Positions 13,772 through 23,409 of a stretch of DNA of 31,005 nt are shown here, piece after piece. Under the pieces are notes generated by a model. That model saw only the letters and a list, made by a program, of their open reading frames with translations. It had not been told where the DNA came from and did not search any database. The position numbers were made by a program, and so were the translations under genes. The stretch lies in the NCBI GenBank assembly GCA_963977675.1, contig CAXBPY010000039.1, positions 1 to 31,005 of the forward strand, written 5' to 3'. Source of the DNA: CAXBPY01 sp003455275. Lineage in GTDB: Bacteria; Bacteroidota; Bacteroidia; Chitinophagales; UBA10324. The stretch's first letter is position 1. Each line of letters starts with the position of its first letter.

Positions 13772-14743
13772 ATGGAAACTATTGGCGTTTTCACTTCAGG
13801 CGGTGATGCACCGGGAATGAATGCTGCACTTCGCGCGGTAGTGCGTACTGCTATTTATCATAACAAAAAAGTAATTGGTATTCGCCGCGGTTTCGAAGGA
13901 ATGATTGATGGCGATATGAATGAACTCACCTCTCATTCAGTAAGCAACATTATTCAGCGCGGAGGAACGGTTTTGAAAACTGCACGCAGCAAAAGATTTC
14001 TGACCGAAGAAGGAATGAACACAGCATTTGAAAATCTGAAGAAGCACGGCATTGACGGACTTGTTGCACTTGGCGGCGACGGAACATTCCGCGGAGCATT
14101 CGAATTCCGGATGCGGCACAATATTTCAACGGTGGGCGTTCCGTGTACAATTGATAATGATTTGTACGGAACCGATTTCACAATTGGATATGACACCGCC
14201 ATAAACACGGCTATGGAAGCGATCGATAAAATCCGTGACACAGCAGACTCTCACAACCGATTATTTTTTGTGGAGGTAATGGGTCGCGATGCAGGATTCA
14301 TTGCTTTGCGAAGTGGAATAGGGGGTGGTGCAGAAGCGATTCTTGTTCCCGAAACCGAAACAAATATTTCTCATCTCATTTCCATCTTAGAAAAAGGTTG
14401 GAAGCGGAATAAATCTTCTTCTATTGTAGTGGTAGCTGAGGGCGAGGAAGCCGGTGGCGCATATGATGTAGCAAGACAAGTGAAAGAACATTTTGATTTT
14501 TATGACACACGCGTTTCTATTCTAGGGCACATGCAGCGTGGAGGAAATCCTACCTGCATGGACAGGGTGCTTGCTAGCAGATTAGGTGTAGCTGCTGTAG
14601 AAGCATTGCTTGACGGAAAAGAAAATGTGATGGTCGGAGTGATTCACCGCGACATTGAATACACTCCTTTTGAAAAGGCAACCAAGCACAACCTGGACAT
14701 CAATATGAATTTGCTGAGAATAGCAGAGATACTTTCGACATGA
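13772..14743 (+). CDS. pfkA: ATP-dependent 6-phosphofructokinase
   Basis: The 323-residue enzyme phosphorylates fructose-6-phosphate in the committed step of glycolysis. It shows GVFTSGGDAPGMNAALRAVV at the nucleotide site. GGDGT (101-105) carries Asp103-Gly104; Gly104 marks ATP rather than pyrophosphate use. PCTIDND has catalytic Asp128, followed by GTDFTIGYDTA, then EVMGRDAGFIAL and LGHMQRGGNPTCMDR. Length is standard for the bacterial allosteric type. The ATG at 13772 is preferred over a TTG one codon upstream. A heptamer array lies immediately upstream. pyrC follows after 18 bases on the same strand, suggesting co-transcription, although the pathways are unrelated. Confidence 0.97.
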   Translation: METIGVFTSGGDAPGMNAALRAVVRTAIYHNKKVIGIRRGFEGMIDGDMNELTSHSVSNIIQRGGTVLKTARSKRFLTEEGMNTAFENLKKHGIDGLVALGGDGTFRGAFEFRMRHNISTVGVPCTIDNDLYGTDFTIGYDTAINTAMEAIDKIRDTADSHNRLFFVEVMGRDAGFIALRSGIGGGAEAILVPETETNISHLISILEKGWKRNKSSSIVVVAEGEEAGGAYDVARQVKEHFDFYDTRVSILGHMQRGGNPTCMDRVLASRLGVAAVEALLDGKENVMVGVIHRDIEYTPFEKATKHNLDINMNLLRIAEILST

Positions 14744-14761
14744 GTTTTTTTATTTGCACAT

Positions 14762-16120
14762 ATGTCAGTCACCATCATTCGCAATGCACAAGTAATAAAC
14801 GAAGGCACCATAAAGCCGGTGGATATTTTAATTCGTGATGAACGCATTGAAAAAATTGATTCAAATATTTCTGTTAAGCAATTACACCGCGAGATTGATG
14901 GCGAGAGCCATTATTGCTTTCCGGGATTGATCGATGATCAGGTTCATTTTCGCGAACCGGGTATGACTCACAAGGCAAATATTTATACAGAAGCAAAGGC
15001 AGCAGTAGCCGGAGGCACCACTTCATTTATGGAAATGCCAAATACGATTCCACCGGCCACTACTCATGAGCTGCTTGAACAGAAATATGAAATTGCTTCG
15101 CGGTATTCATTAGCGAACTACTCTTTTTTTCTGGGGACATCCAATTCAAATATTGAAGAGGTAAAAAAAACAGACCCGAAAAAAATTTGCGGAATAAAAA
15201 TTTTTATGGGCAGCAGCACTGGAGACCTTGCCGTCGACAATCCTGAATCGCTTGAAAACATTTTTAAATTTTCCCCGGTGCTTATTGCTACGCATTGCGA
15301 AGTTGACCAGCGGATAAAAGAGAATACTATCCCGCTTAGAATGCAATATGGCGATGCAATACCAATGAAGTTTCATCCGGTGATTCGTGATGAGAAAGCA
15401 TGTTATGACTCATCAAAGCTGGCGATTGAACTTGCGCGAAAACATAATTCACGATTGCATATCCTTCATATATCAACTGCAAATGAAATTGCTCTTTTCA
15501 GCAATGATCTTCCGCTTGCCCAGAAAAAAATTACTGCAGAAGCATGCGTTCATCATCTTTGGTTTGATTCAAGGGATTATGCAACACTTGGTTCTTTGAT
15601 AAAATGTAACCCGGCTATAAAAGGTCCGGAACACAAACCTAAATTGATGCAGGCGCTCAAGGAAGGATTTATTGATGTCATAGCCACTGATCATGCACCT
15701 CACACTCTTGAGGAAAAAATGACCCGCGCCGCTGATGGAAATATTAATTATTTCAAAGCTCCAAGCGGGCTTCCGCTTGTTCAGCATTCACTGAATATGT
15801 TATTAGAATTCTGGCAAAACAGGCAACTAACTCTTTATGATATTGCACAGAAGGCAGCTCACAATCCGGCAATTTGTTTTGGCCTGAAGGACAGAGGATT
15901 TATTCGCGAAGGATATTATGCAGACCTTGCTCTTGTTAATCCGCAGGAAGAGTGGACCGTTCATCCCGATAATATTTATTATAAGTGCGGCTGGAGCCCT
16001 CTGGAAGGACACAGATTTCGAGGAAGGGTAACACACACTTTCGTAAATGGACATATCGTATATCAGAATGGATTGTTCAACGAGAATTTTTTTGGAAAGC
16101 GATTAGAGTTTCACAGATAG
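14762..16120 (+). CDS. pyrC: Dihydroorotase (amidohydrolase superfamily), variant metal site
   Basis: The 452-residue enzyme should interconvert carbamoyl-aspartate and dihydroorotate in pyrimidine synthesis. Motifs: the first strand reads GLIDDQVHFREPG with Q60 where most amidohydrolases have the first His of the HxH metal site (His62 is kept). It is followed by EMPNTIPPATT, CGIKIFMGSSTG, LHILHIST, AEACVHHLWF and the catalytic Asp in VIATDHAPHTLEEK. From memory, DDQVHFREPG is shared by many Bacteroidota dihydroorotases, so this looks like a lineage trait, not decay. Nothing suggests truncation. It follows pfkA by 18 bases and precedes mqnE by 43 bases on the same strand. A catalytically inactive or allantoinase-like homologue is the main alternative. 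Confidence 0.88.
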   Translation: MSVTIIRNAQVINEGTIKPVDILIRDERIEKIDSNISVKQLHREIDGESHYCFPGLIDDQVHFREPGMTHKANIYTEAKAAVAGGTTSFMEMPNTIPPATTHELLEQKYEIASRYSLANYSFFLGTSNSNIEEVKKTDPKKICGIKIFMGSSTGDLAVDNPESLENIFKFSPVLIATHCEVDQRIKENTIPLRMQYGDAIPMKFHPVIRDEKACYDSSKLAIELARKHNSRLHILHISTANEIALFSNDLPLAQKKITAEACVHHLWFDSRDYATLGSLIKCNPAIKGPEHKPKLMQALKEGFIDVIATDHAPHTLEEKMTRAADGNINYFKAPSGLPLVQHSLNMLLEFWQNRQLTLYDIAQKAAHNPAICFGLKDRGFIREGYYADLALVNPQEEWTVHPDNIYYKCGWSPLEGHRFRGRVTHTFVNGHIVYQNGLFNENFFGKRLEFHR

Positions 16121-16163
16121 TTGAAGCTTCAAATAAAGTTGAAGGTATTTTTGCCAATTATTT

Positions 16164-17357
16164 ATGGCTGTTAAAATTGATTCACCTACAGGAATAGATC
16201 TAATAATTAATGATGAAAATATTTCATCGGAGTTAAAAAGAATTAGCAATAAGGTACTAGAGTCTGAAAGAATTACTGTTGAAGAGGCTCTTCATTTATA
16301 TGAGAATGCTTCAATAGGCTTACTCGGCTCACTGGCCAATTATGTTCGTGAAAGAAAAAATGGAAATACTGTTTTTTTTAATCGCAACTTCCATATTGAA
16401 CCAACTAACAAATGTGTTTTCACTTGTAAATTCTGTTCTTATTCAAGATTAATTCAGCAAGAAAATGAATCCTGGGAATTGACTCATGAAATGATGATGA
16501 ACATTGTAAGAAAGTATGATGGGATTGCAGTTACTGAAGTTCATATTGTAGGAGGAGTTCATCCAAAAATGAATCTTGATTTTTTCTGTGACCTGATTCG
16601 TGATATTAAAAATCACAGGCCCGATTTGCATGTAAAGGCATTTACTGCTGTGGAACTTGAATACATGTTTCGCAAAGCAAAAGTTTCCATTGCAGAGGGA
16701 TTACAGAAATTGAAAGATGCAGGAATGGATTCAATGCCGGGAGGCGGTGCAGAAATCTTTCATGAAGAAATCAGAAATAAAATCTGTCATGATAAGGCGA
16801 GCACTGAAGAGTGGCTGAGCATTCATGAAACTGCACACAGAATGGGAATTCCTTCGAATGCAACCATGCTTTATGGTCACATTGAAAATTATTTTCATCG
16901 CATTCATCACATGAATCTTTTGCGTGAACTGCAAGACCGAACCCACGGATTCAACACATTCATTCCACTAAAATTCAGAAATAAGGATAACGAAATGAGT
17001 GAGGTTTCGGAATCAACAATCATTGAAGATATGAAGTGTTATGCAATGTCCAGAATTTTTCTGGATAACTTTAATCATGTAAAAGCATATTGGCCAATGC
17101 TCGGGAGAACCAATGCACAGCTCATGCTGAACTTTGGAGTGGATGATATGGACGGAACCATTGATGACACAACTAAAATTTATTCCATGGCCGGAGCAGA
17201 AGAACAAAATCCTTCAATGAATACTCGCGATTTGGTTGAGTTGATTCAGGAAGTGAATAAAGTCCCAATCGAACGCGACACGCTTTATAATACCATCAGA
17301 AACTATAATGAGAATCCTCTTGAAGAAATTAAACAAGAGCGTTCCTATTTGAACTGA
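16164..17357 (+). CDS. mqnE: Aminofutalosine synthase (radical SAM, menaquinone biosynthesis)
   Basis: The 397-residue enzyme joins the enolpyruvyl product of chorismate to SAM in the futalosine route to menaquinone. The radical-SAM cluster motif CxxxCxxC is C84-VFT-C88-KF-C91, preceded by HIEPTNK. The MqnE-type block MPGGGAEIFHEEIR (GGGAE, against GAGAE in MqnC) is followed by KICHDKASTEEWL, HETAHRMGIPSNATMLYGH and FIPLKFR. These separate it from cyclic dehypoxanthine futalosine synthase, the main alternative. It implies that the organism makes menaquinone through futalosine; no other mqn gene is in the window. It lies in a plus-strand run with pyrC upstream and the E2 gene 54 bases downstream. 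Confidence 0.93.
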   Translation: MAVKIDSPTGIDLIINDENISSELKRISNKVLESERITVEEALHLYENASIGLLGSLANYVRERKNGNTVFFNRNFHIEPTNKCVFTCKFCSYSRLIQQENESWELTHEMMMNIVRKYDGIAVTEVHIVGGVHPKMNLDFFCDLIRDIKNHRPDLHVKAFTAVELEYMFRKAKVSIAEGLQKLKDAGMDSMPGGGAEIFHEEIRNKICHDKASTEEWLSIHETAHRMGIPSNATMLYGHIENYFHRIHHMNLLRELQDRTHGFNTFIPLKFRNKDNEMSEVSESTIIEDMKCYAMSRIFLDNFNHVKAYWPMLGRTNAQLMLNFGVDDMDGTIDDTTKIYSMAGAEEQNPSMNTRDLVELIQEVNKVPIERDTLYNTIRNYNENPLEEIKQERSYLN

Positions 17358-17411
17358 TAGCATTTTTACCGAAAAGTTCTTCCCTTACATTCGCCCCACA
17401 AATTTTTTACA

Positions 17412-18722
17412 ATGGCAGAAGTAGAATTGATTATGCCCAAAATGGGAGAAAGTATTACCGAGGCTACTATTTTGAAGTGGATGAAAAACGAAGGGGATGC
17501 AGTTGCAATAGATGAACCGGTTCTTGAAATTGCTACTGATAAAGTTGATAGCGAAGTGCCATCTCCTTTTGCAGGAACAATCACAAAAATTCTTTACAAA
17601 GTAGGCGATGTAATTGCAGTGAATAAGCCAATAGCCATAATTTCTTCGGGCGCTGCAACTTCTCCAAAACCATCTCCGGCAGCAACCGTTGTTACCACCG
17701 CAAAACAAAATTCTTCTTCCACATCAGTTTCAGCAACTCCTTCAGTGGCAAGCGCACCGCAATCAGCAAACGGCAATAGCAATGGAGCAAGATTTTACTC
17801 ACCGCTCGTTTTAAATATTGCAAAGAGTGAAGGCATTGCTATGAGTGAGTTGGAAACAATAGCTGGAACAGGTATGGAAAACCGGGTCACTAAAAAGGAT
17901 ATACTTAATTATGTAAGCAATAGAAAAAGCGGAGCGCAGATTGCTCCTTCAGAAGCAAAAAATATTTCAACAGCTCAACCTGTATATCAGCAACCGGAAA
18001 TTTCTGTGAGTGGAAATGTAGAGATAATAGAAATGGATCGGATGCGCAAACTCATAGCCGAACATATGGTAATGAGTAAACATACAAGTCCGCATGTTAC
18101 AAGTTTCGTAGAAGCAGATGTAACAAATCTTGTTTTGTGGAGAGAAAAAGTCAAAAAAGATTTTGAAAAAAGAGAAGGAGAGAAACTCACATTTACTCCT
18201 CTGTTTATAGAAGCTATTGTTAAAGCAATAAAGGATTTTCCACTCGTGAATTCATCTGTAAACGGAACTCAAATCATTCGCCGAAAAGACATCAACATTG
18301 GAATGGCAGCTGCCATGCCAAGCGGTAATTTAATAGTTCCTGTTATCAAAAATGCTGATACAAAAAATCTTGTTGGCATTACAAGGGAGGTAAATGATCT
18401 GGCCAGGCGTGCACGCAATGCTCAGCTGAAACCCGCAGAAATTGAAGGAGGAACTTTCACGATAACTAATGTAGGCACATTCGGCAACCTGATGGGCACG
18501 CCAATTATCAATCAACCTCAGGTTGCAATTATGGCAACCGGATCAATAAAGAAAAAACCAGCAGTGCTTGAAACTTCACAGGGAGATGTAATTGCGATTC
18601 GTCATATGATGTTCCTGTCTCTATCTTATGATCATAGAATAGTTGATGGGGCACTCGGCGGATCTTTCCTTCGCCGAGTGGCAGATTATCTTGAGCAGTT
18701 TGATATCAATCGATCATTATAA
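17412..18722 (+). CDS. 2-oxoacid dehydrogenase E2 component (lipoyl acyltransferase)
   Basis: The 436-residue protein has the standard E2 order. The lipoyl domain (1-79) carries lipoyl-Lys44 in ATDKVDSEVPSP. A flexible Ala/Pro/Ser/Thr linker is followed by the peripheral subunit-binding domain (about 126-170, FYSPLVLNIAKSEGI and RVTKKDILNYV), then the catalytic acyltransferase domain (about 200-436) with His408 and Asp412 in SYDHRIVDG. It transfers an acyl group from lipoamide to CoA. Whether it serves pyruvate, 2-oxoglutarate or branched-chain oxoacids cannot be settled without E1; the single lipoyl domain and EVELIMPKMGESITEATI start favour a branched-chain-like complex. No E1 or E3 gene is adjacent. 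A weak -7-like TACATTCG lies 19 bases before the ATG. Confidence 0.92.
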   Translation: MAEVELIMPKMGESITEATILKWMKNEGDAVAIDEPVLEIATDKVDSEVPSPFAGTITKILYKVGDVIAVNKPIAIISSGAATSPKPSPAATVVTTAKQNSSSTSVSATPSVASAPQSANGNSNGARFYSPLVLNIAKSEGIAMSELETIAGTGMENRVTKKDILNYVSNRKSGAQIAPSEAKNISTAQPVYQQPEISVSGNVEIIEMDRMRKLIAEHMVMSKHTSPHVTSFVEADVTNLVLWREKVKKDFEKREGEKLTFTPLFIEAIVKAIKDFPLVNSSVNGTQIIRRKDINIGMAAAMPSGNLIVPVIKNADTKNLVGITREVNDLARRARNAQLKPAEIEGGTFTITNVGTFGNLMGTPIINQPQVAIMATGSIKKKPAVLETSQGDVIAIRHMMFLSLSYDHRIVDGALGGSFLRRVADYLEQFDINRSL

Positions 18723-19011
18723 ATCCGGGAAATCCTTTTTTACTCCGAGTTAAAGAGATCATTAAATATTAGGAAGGTTGATTTCCTGTTCGACCAATGA
18801 TTCATTTAAATCTTGAATCAATAAATCGCCTTTTTCCTGAAATCATTTATGGACATTGGTTTTATGGGAAGAAAAATTTTATTGTGCAAGTGAACAGCAT
18901 TTATTTTTTAAAATTTTTTTTTATTAAAAATTTTTTTTCTTCGAAAAAATAAGTTGTCTTTAACCCAAGAAACTGAAAACATTTTTTTTTAATAAAACCA
19001 AATCAAACACC
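18723..19011 (+). other. 289-bp intergenic region with an almost pure A/T tract upstream of the giant adhesin gene
   Basis: No gene or RNA is recognised. The distal part (about 18897-18948) is nearly all A and T, with phased A- and T-runs (AAAATTTTTTTTTT, then AAAAATTTTTTTT) likely to be bent, and a T9 run follows near 18982-18990. This probably holds the promoter and a long AT-rich leader of the surface protein gene at 19012. I cannot locate a convincing TTG-N19-TAnnTTTG pair. No terminator hairpin is obvious after the E2 gene. Confidence 0.4.
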
Positions 19012-22000
19012 ATGAAATACTTTTCCTCTCGAAAAGGCGGATCAGGTTTTCGCAAATTGCTATTTGCAATTCTCTTTTTCACAACCTCATTTTTTTCGCA
19101 GCAACTAAAGGCACAATCTTATTGCATCCCTGTTTACGGATATGGAGCATGTGATGAATTCATCAGTAGTGTTGTAATTGGAACAATTAACAATGGAAGT
19201 TCCTGCAACAACACTCAGTATGAAGATTTCTCTTCAACTTTCACTGATGTTACCCAAGGTTTGAACGAACCCATTACTGTAACTGTTGGGCCTCCGTCCT
19301 ATACCGGGGATGAAGTTGCAATTTTTGTTGATTGGAATCAAGACTATGATTTTCTTGACGCAGGCGAGATGGCTGGCACCTTAACAGATCAAGGAGGCGG
19401 AATTTTTTCAGGAACTGTAAATGTTCCATTAACTGCAACACTTGGTTTAACAAGGATGAGGGTAATGATGACATACTTTACCACTCCCGCAGGTTGCAAC
19501 GAAAATGCTTCGTTCTTTGGAGAATCAGAGGATTATTCAGTAAATGTTCAGCCGGCTCCAAGTTGCTTATTCCCGACCTCTCTAAATGTTACAAATATTA
19601 CTACCAGCACAGCGGATCTCAACTGGACTGGTGATGCTTCTGCAATCTCATATTCGGTGAGATATAAAAGAACAATTGATCCTCCCACTGTTTCAAGTTG
19701 GGCGACACCAACTGTTGTTCCGGCTCCTATGACAACTTTATCTCTTTCCGGATTAACTGAAGCAACTACTTATGAGTTTCAAGTTATTTCCTACTGCAGT
19801 GCATCAGATTCTAGCGGATTTGTTAATTCAGTTCTCTGGACAACTTTATGCTTTGATTGCCCTCTTTCTTCAATTGCCGAAGGTGAGGCTTGTGGTGCAG
19901 ATGTGAATGGAGGCTGCAATATGGCAATCCCTTATTTTGAACCAATTAACTGCGGCGATACAATTTGCGGAACCGGTTGGGCAGATAACGGTACACGCGA
20001 TACAGACTGGTATACTTTTACAGTAACTACACCTGGCGTTTATACAATATTTGCAAAGAGTCAGTTCCCGGCTATCATGGGATATATTGGACCAAATGCC
20101 GCATGTCCAATCACCAGTTTTACAGATGTAACTACTAATGCTAACGAGTGTGACTCATTAAGCTTAACTGCATACTTAAGTGCAGGCACCTGGATATATT
20201 TCGTTGCTCCTTTTACCTTTTATGGATATCCGTGCGGAAGTGGCTATAATAATTATCTGACCTATGTATGCGCTCCTAATCCTCCTGTAACAGTTGTAAA
20301 TGACGATTGCGGCGGAGCAATTTTATTAACTCAAAATGCTACATGCGTTCCAACAACGGGAGATGTTACCGGAGCTTTTATTCAATCAGGACCTGGTTGC
20401 ACAGGAGGTTATGGTGATGATGATTTGTGGTATAAGTTCGTTGCTACCAGCTCGGCTGCAGTTATTCAAGTCACCGGATCTTCAAGTTTTGATCCTGTGG
20501 TTGAGTTGTATGATGCATGTGGTGGAAATCTACTTTCTTGTATTGATAATACTTTTACTGGTGGTACAGAATCACAAACCTTAGGAGGATTAACAGCTGG
20601 AAGTACTTATTACATCCGTGTTTATGATTGGTATTTGGGAACACCTGTTACCACAACATTTGATATATGTGTATTTGATGCGCCACCATCTATTCTTCCA
20701 AACGACGATTGTGTCAATGCAATTTCTGTTAGTTGTGGCGATACAATAACTGGAACGACTACTGGCGCTCTCAATGACATTGCTGGATTTTGTGGCACCC
20801 AACCGGTAGCACCTGGTGTTTGGTATACAATGGTTGGTGATGGATCAATTGTTACACTTTCTCTTTGTAACAACACTTTTTATGATTCAAAAATTAATGT
20901 TTATTCAGGAAGCTGCGGCAGCCTAACATGCGTTAATGGAAACGATGACTTCTGTGGCCTCCAATCACAAACTTTCTTTTCAAGCCAGGTAGGAGTTAAC
21001 TATTATATTTTAGTCAATGGTTTTGGACCAGCAGATACTGGTTCCTTTGAAATGAGTGTAACCTGTTCGGCGCCTTGCATAACCTGTTCGCCAAGCTATG
21101 TACCTGAGGGAGAAGCATGCGGCGATGATGTAAATGGTGGATGTAATATGGCAGCCGGAACTGAATTTTATCAACCAATAAATTGTGGTGACACTATTTG
21201 CGGATCAGCATGGGCCGATGGCTTTATCAGAGATACAGATTGGTTCCTTTTCACAGTTTCTACTCCTGGAATTTATACAATGACAGCAAAAACTTCCTTC
21301 CCTGGACTCATGGGGTATATCGGACCATTTGCAGGTGCGCCTACTACAGCTGATTGCGCTGGTATTAGCACATTTACTGATTTAGTTCTATCATTCAATG
21401 AGTGTGACTCGATTGGTTTGACTGGATATCTGGCGGCAGGTACATGGGTATATTTTATTGCCCCAAGTACTTTTACAGGTTATCCATGCGGTAGCGGAAA
21501 GAATGATTACATTACTTATGTATGCGCACCAAACCCACCTATTACAGTAAGCAATGATGTTTGCGATAGTGCTATTTTAATTACTCAAAATGCCACTTGT
21601 AATCCAACGAGTGGAGATGTTGCTGGTGCAATAATTCAAACCGGACCATCATGTGCATTTTTTGCATATGCTGAAGATGATGTTTGGTATAAATGGGTAG
21701 CAACAAGTGCAAGTGCAATTGTAGAGGTTACAGGCTCTGCAAGTTTTGACCCTGTTTACGAAGTGCTTGATGCATGTGGAGGAAATAATATTGCCTGCAT
21801 AAATAATTCTTTTGGTGGCGGCTCAACTGAATCACAAATCGTTTCTGGATTAACTGTTGGTCAAACCTATTATATCAGGGTTTACGATGCAGGATTTCAA
21901 TTACCAGCTACAACTGGTTTTACAATTTGTGTTTATGATGTTCCACCTCCGCCTCCTAACGATGGACCTTGCGGTGCTCTTCCGCTAAGTGTTGGAAGTA

Positions 22001-23388
22001 ATGGCCCATACAATACTTTGCAAGCAACAGTAGATGTTGGTGAGCCAGCCCCAAGTGGATTTGATTGTGTCAATTCCTGGTGCAATCCTGATCTTAACAA
22101 TACATTGTGGTTTACAATTGTTGCTCCTCCTTCGGGTAGAATTGCAGTTCAGTCTCCGGGATTCGATACGCAGTTAGCTCTTTATGAAGCATCAAATTGC
22201 AATGATATTAATAGTGGCCTTGCAACATTGCTTATTGCAAATGATGATGACCCTGATTACATTTTGCACAACGGAGTATTGTTTTCTTCTTATTTCGAAT
22301 ACAACTGCTTAACTCCGGGAAATACTTACTACCTTCAACTAGATGGTTATTTTTCACCTGGTATCACGACTATTGAATTAACCGATCTTGGGCCTGTTAA
22401 TCCTGCATTTGGAACATTGAATGCAAGATATTGCCCAACTGTTACTTCAGTTACATTAACTCCTGTAACTGCAGGAGGTACTTTCAGCGGACCTGGCGTA
22501 AGTGGAAACATATTTAATCCATCAGTAGCAGGTGTAGGCGGACCTTATGATATTGTCTATTCATTATTTGGTTGCATTAATGATACTGAGACCACTGTTG
22601 TTGAATATCCGGTTGCTGATATCACTCCATCCGGACCTCAAGTGAATGCTTGCTTTAATCAACCTATTACTTTGAGCACACCGTATGATCCTGGTTATAC
22701 CTATAAATGGAGAAGAAACACTGTATTACTTCCAGGCATTGTTGGGAATACATACACTCCGATTTATTCCGGAAACTATAAATACAAGGTTAGGGTAACT
22801 GATACTTTGGGAGGAGGATGTTATTCAAAAGATTCAGTCATGTACCTACTTATTAATTTCCCGAACCCACACCTGACTATTGGTGCATGTACAGGTGGAA
22901 CAGTTTTACTTGGATCTGATGTAAATGATCCGAACCTTAACTATCAGTGGGTTCATGGTACAACACCAATTAACGGAGCAACCAATATGACTTATCTTGT
23001 AACCGTTACAGGTGGCTATCGTTTGGCAATAACTGATTCATGCGGAACTCTTCGATTTACTCCTTTAACTCATATTAGTGTTGCAGGTTGCAGATTAGAA
23101 GAAATGCCTGATGAAGTAGTTAGTCAAATGGTAGATGTTGTTTTATTCCCGAACCCAAATGATGGAAACTTTAATCTCAATCTGGAAGCATATGACTTTT
23201 TGAATGACCCAGCTTCAGTACAAATTCTCAATGTACTTGGACAGGAAGTTTATTCAAATCAGTTCTCACTCGATGAAGGAAAACTAAATACCGTTATTCA
23301 TTTGCCAAATGCTGAAGACGGACTTTATACTGTTTGTATCAGACGAGGTGATTTTGTTTCTTATCAGAAAATTGTAATTACTAAGTAA
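19012..23388 (+). CDS. Giant T9SS-exported multidomain surface protein (GEVED, Fn3, PPC-like and Ig-like domains)
   Basis: The 1458-residue protein starts with a signal peptide (about 1-35, ending LKAQ). A GEVED domain (about 36-183) follows, with FVDWNQDYDFLDAGE and FGESEDYSVNV, then an Fn3-like domain (about 186-280, TADLNW, LSGLTEATTYEFQVISYC). Next is a Cys-rich module of about 280 residues present twice (283-559 and 692-979), each ending in a PPC-like domain (NDDC..AI, DLWYKFVAT, STYYIRVYD). Another PPC-like unit separates the copies and one follows the second. Ig-like segments occupy about 1130-1370. The last 80 residues form a type A T9SS sorting domain (VVLFPNPNDGNFNLNLE, VQILNVLGQEVY, GLYTVCI, KIVITK). 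It is thus secreted by T9SS and attached to the surface, probably for adhesion or binding; no catalytic domain is visible. A strong terminator follows. Confidence 0.9.
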   Translation: MKYFSSRKGGSGFRKLLFAILFFTTSFFSQQLKAQSYCIPVYGYGACDEFISSVVIGTINNGSSCNNTQYEDFSSTFTDVTQGLNEPITVTVGPPSYTGDEVAIFVDWNQDYDFLDAGEMAGTLTDQGGGIFSGTVNVPLTATLGLTRMRVMMTYFTTPAGCNENASFFGESEDYSVNVQPAPSCLFPTSLNVTNITTSTADLNWTGDASAISYSVRYKRTIDPPTVSSWATPTVVPAPMTTLSLSGLTEATTYEFQVISYCSASDSSGFVNSVLWTTLCFDCPLSSIAEGEACGADVNGGCNMAIPYFEPINCGDTICGTGWADNGTRDTDWYTFTVTTPGVYTIFAKSQFPAIMGYIGPNAACPITSFTDVTTNANECDSLSLTAYLSAGTWIYFVAPFTFYGYPCGSGYNNYLTYVCAPNPPVTVVNDDCGGAILLTQNATCVPTTGDVTGAFIQSGPGCTGGYGDDDLWYKFVATSSAAVIQVTGSSSFDPVVELYDACGGNLLSCIDNTFTGGTESQTLGGLTAGSTYYIRVYDWYLGTPVTTTFDICVFDAPPSILPNDDCVNAISVSCGDTITGTTTGALNDIAGFCGTQPVAPGVWYTMVGDGSIVTLSLCNNTFYDSKINVYSGSCGSLTCVNGNDDFCGLQSQTFFSSQVGVNYYILVNGFGPADTGSFEMSVTCSAPCITCSPSYVPEGEACGDDVNGGCNMAAGTEFYQPINCGDTICGSAWADGFIRDTDWFLFTVSTPGIYTMTAKTSFPGLMGYIGPFAGAPTTADCAGISTFTDLVLSFNECDSIGLTGYLAAGTWVYFIAPSTFTGYPCGSGKNDYITYVCAPNPPITVSNDVCDSAILITQNATCNPTSGDVAGAIIQTGPSCAFFAYAEDDVWYKWVATSASAIVEVTGSASFDPVYEVLDACGGNNIACINNSFGGGSTESQIVSGLTVGQTYYIRVYDAGFQLPATTGFTICVYDVPPPPPNDGPCGALPLSVGSNGPYNTLQATVDVGEPAPSGFDCVNSWCNPDLNNTLWFTIVAPPSGRIAVQSPGFDTQLALYEASNCNDINSGLATLLIANDDDPDYILHNGVLFSSYFEYNCLTPGNTYYLQLDGYFSPGITTIELTDLGPVNPAFGTLNARYCPTVTSVTLTPVTAGGTFSGPGVSGNIFNPSVAGVGGPYDIVYSLFGCINDTETTVVEYPVADITPSGPQVNACFNQPITLSTPYDPGYTYKWRRNTVLLPGIVGNTYTPIYSGNYKYKVRVTDTLGGGCYSKDSVMYLLINFPNPHLTIGACTGGTVLLGSDVNDPNLNYQWVHGTTPINGATNMTYLVTVTGGYRLAITDSCGTLRFTPLTHISVAGCRLEEMPDEVVSQMVDVVLFPNPNDGNFNLNLEAYDFLNDPASVQILNVLGQEVYSNQFSLDEGKLNTVIHLPNAEDGLYTVCIRRGDFVSYQKIVITK
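19858..20688 (+). repeat. Internal duplicated module, copy 1 (about 277 codons)
   Basis: This stretch begins CPLSSIAEGEACGADVNGG and ends FDICVFDAPP. It aligns along its length with copy 2 at 21085-21948, sharing EGEACG-DVNGGCNMA, PINCGDTICG, RDTDW, MGYIGP, NECDS, LTAYLSAGTW and TYVCAPNPP. Synonymous positions differ widely, so the duplication is old. Confidence 0.85.
21085..21948 (+). repeat. Internal duplicated module, copy 2 (about 288 codons)
   Basis: This is the second copy of the module at 19858-20688, offset by 409 codons, starting CSPSYVPEGEACGDDVNGG and ending FTICVYDVPP. It has small insertions relative to copy 1, for example in the GPFAGAPTTADCAG loop. Confidence 0.85.
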
Positions 23389-23409
23389 CATTTATTTTAA
23401 ATGTAACCT

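Noticed and set aside
18740..18860. Possible small RNA or riboswitch in the gap before the giant surface protein gene
   Set aside because: Only short weak hairpins (for example AGGAA/TTCCT) are visible; no conserved riboswitch core or terminator can be identified.
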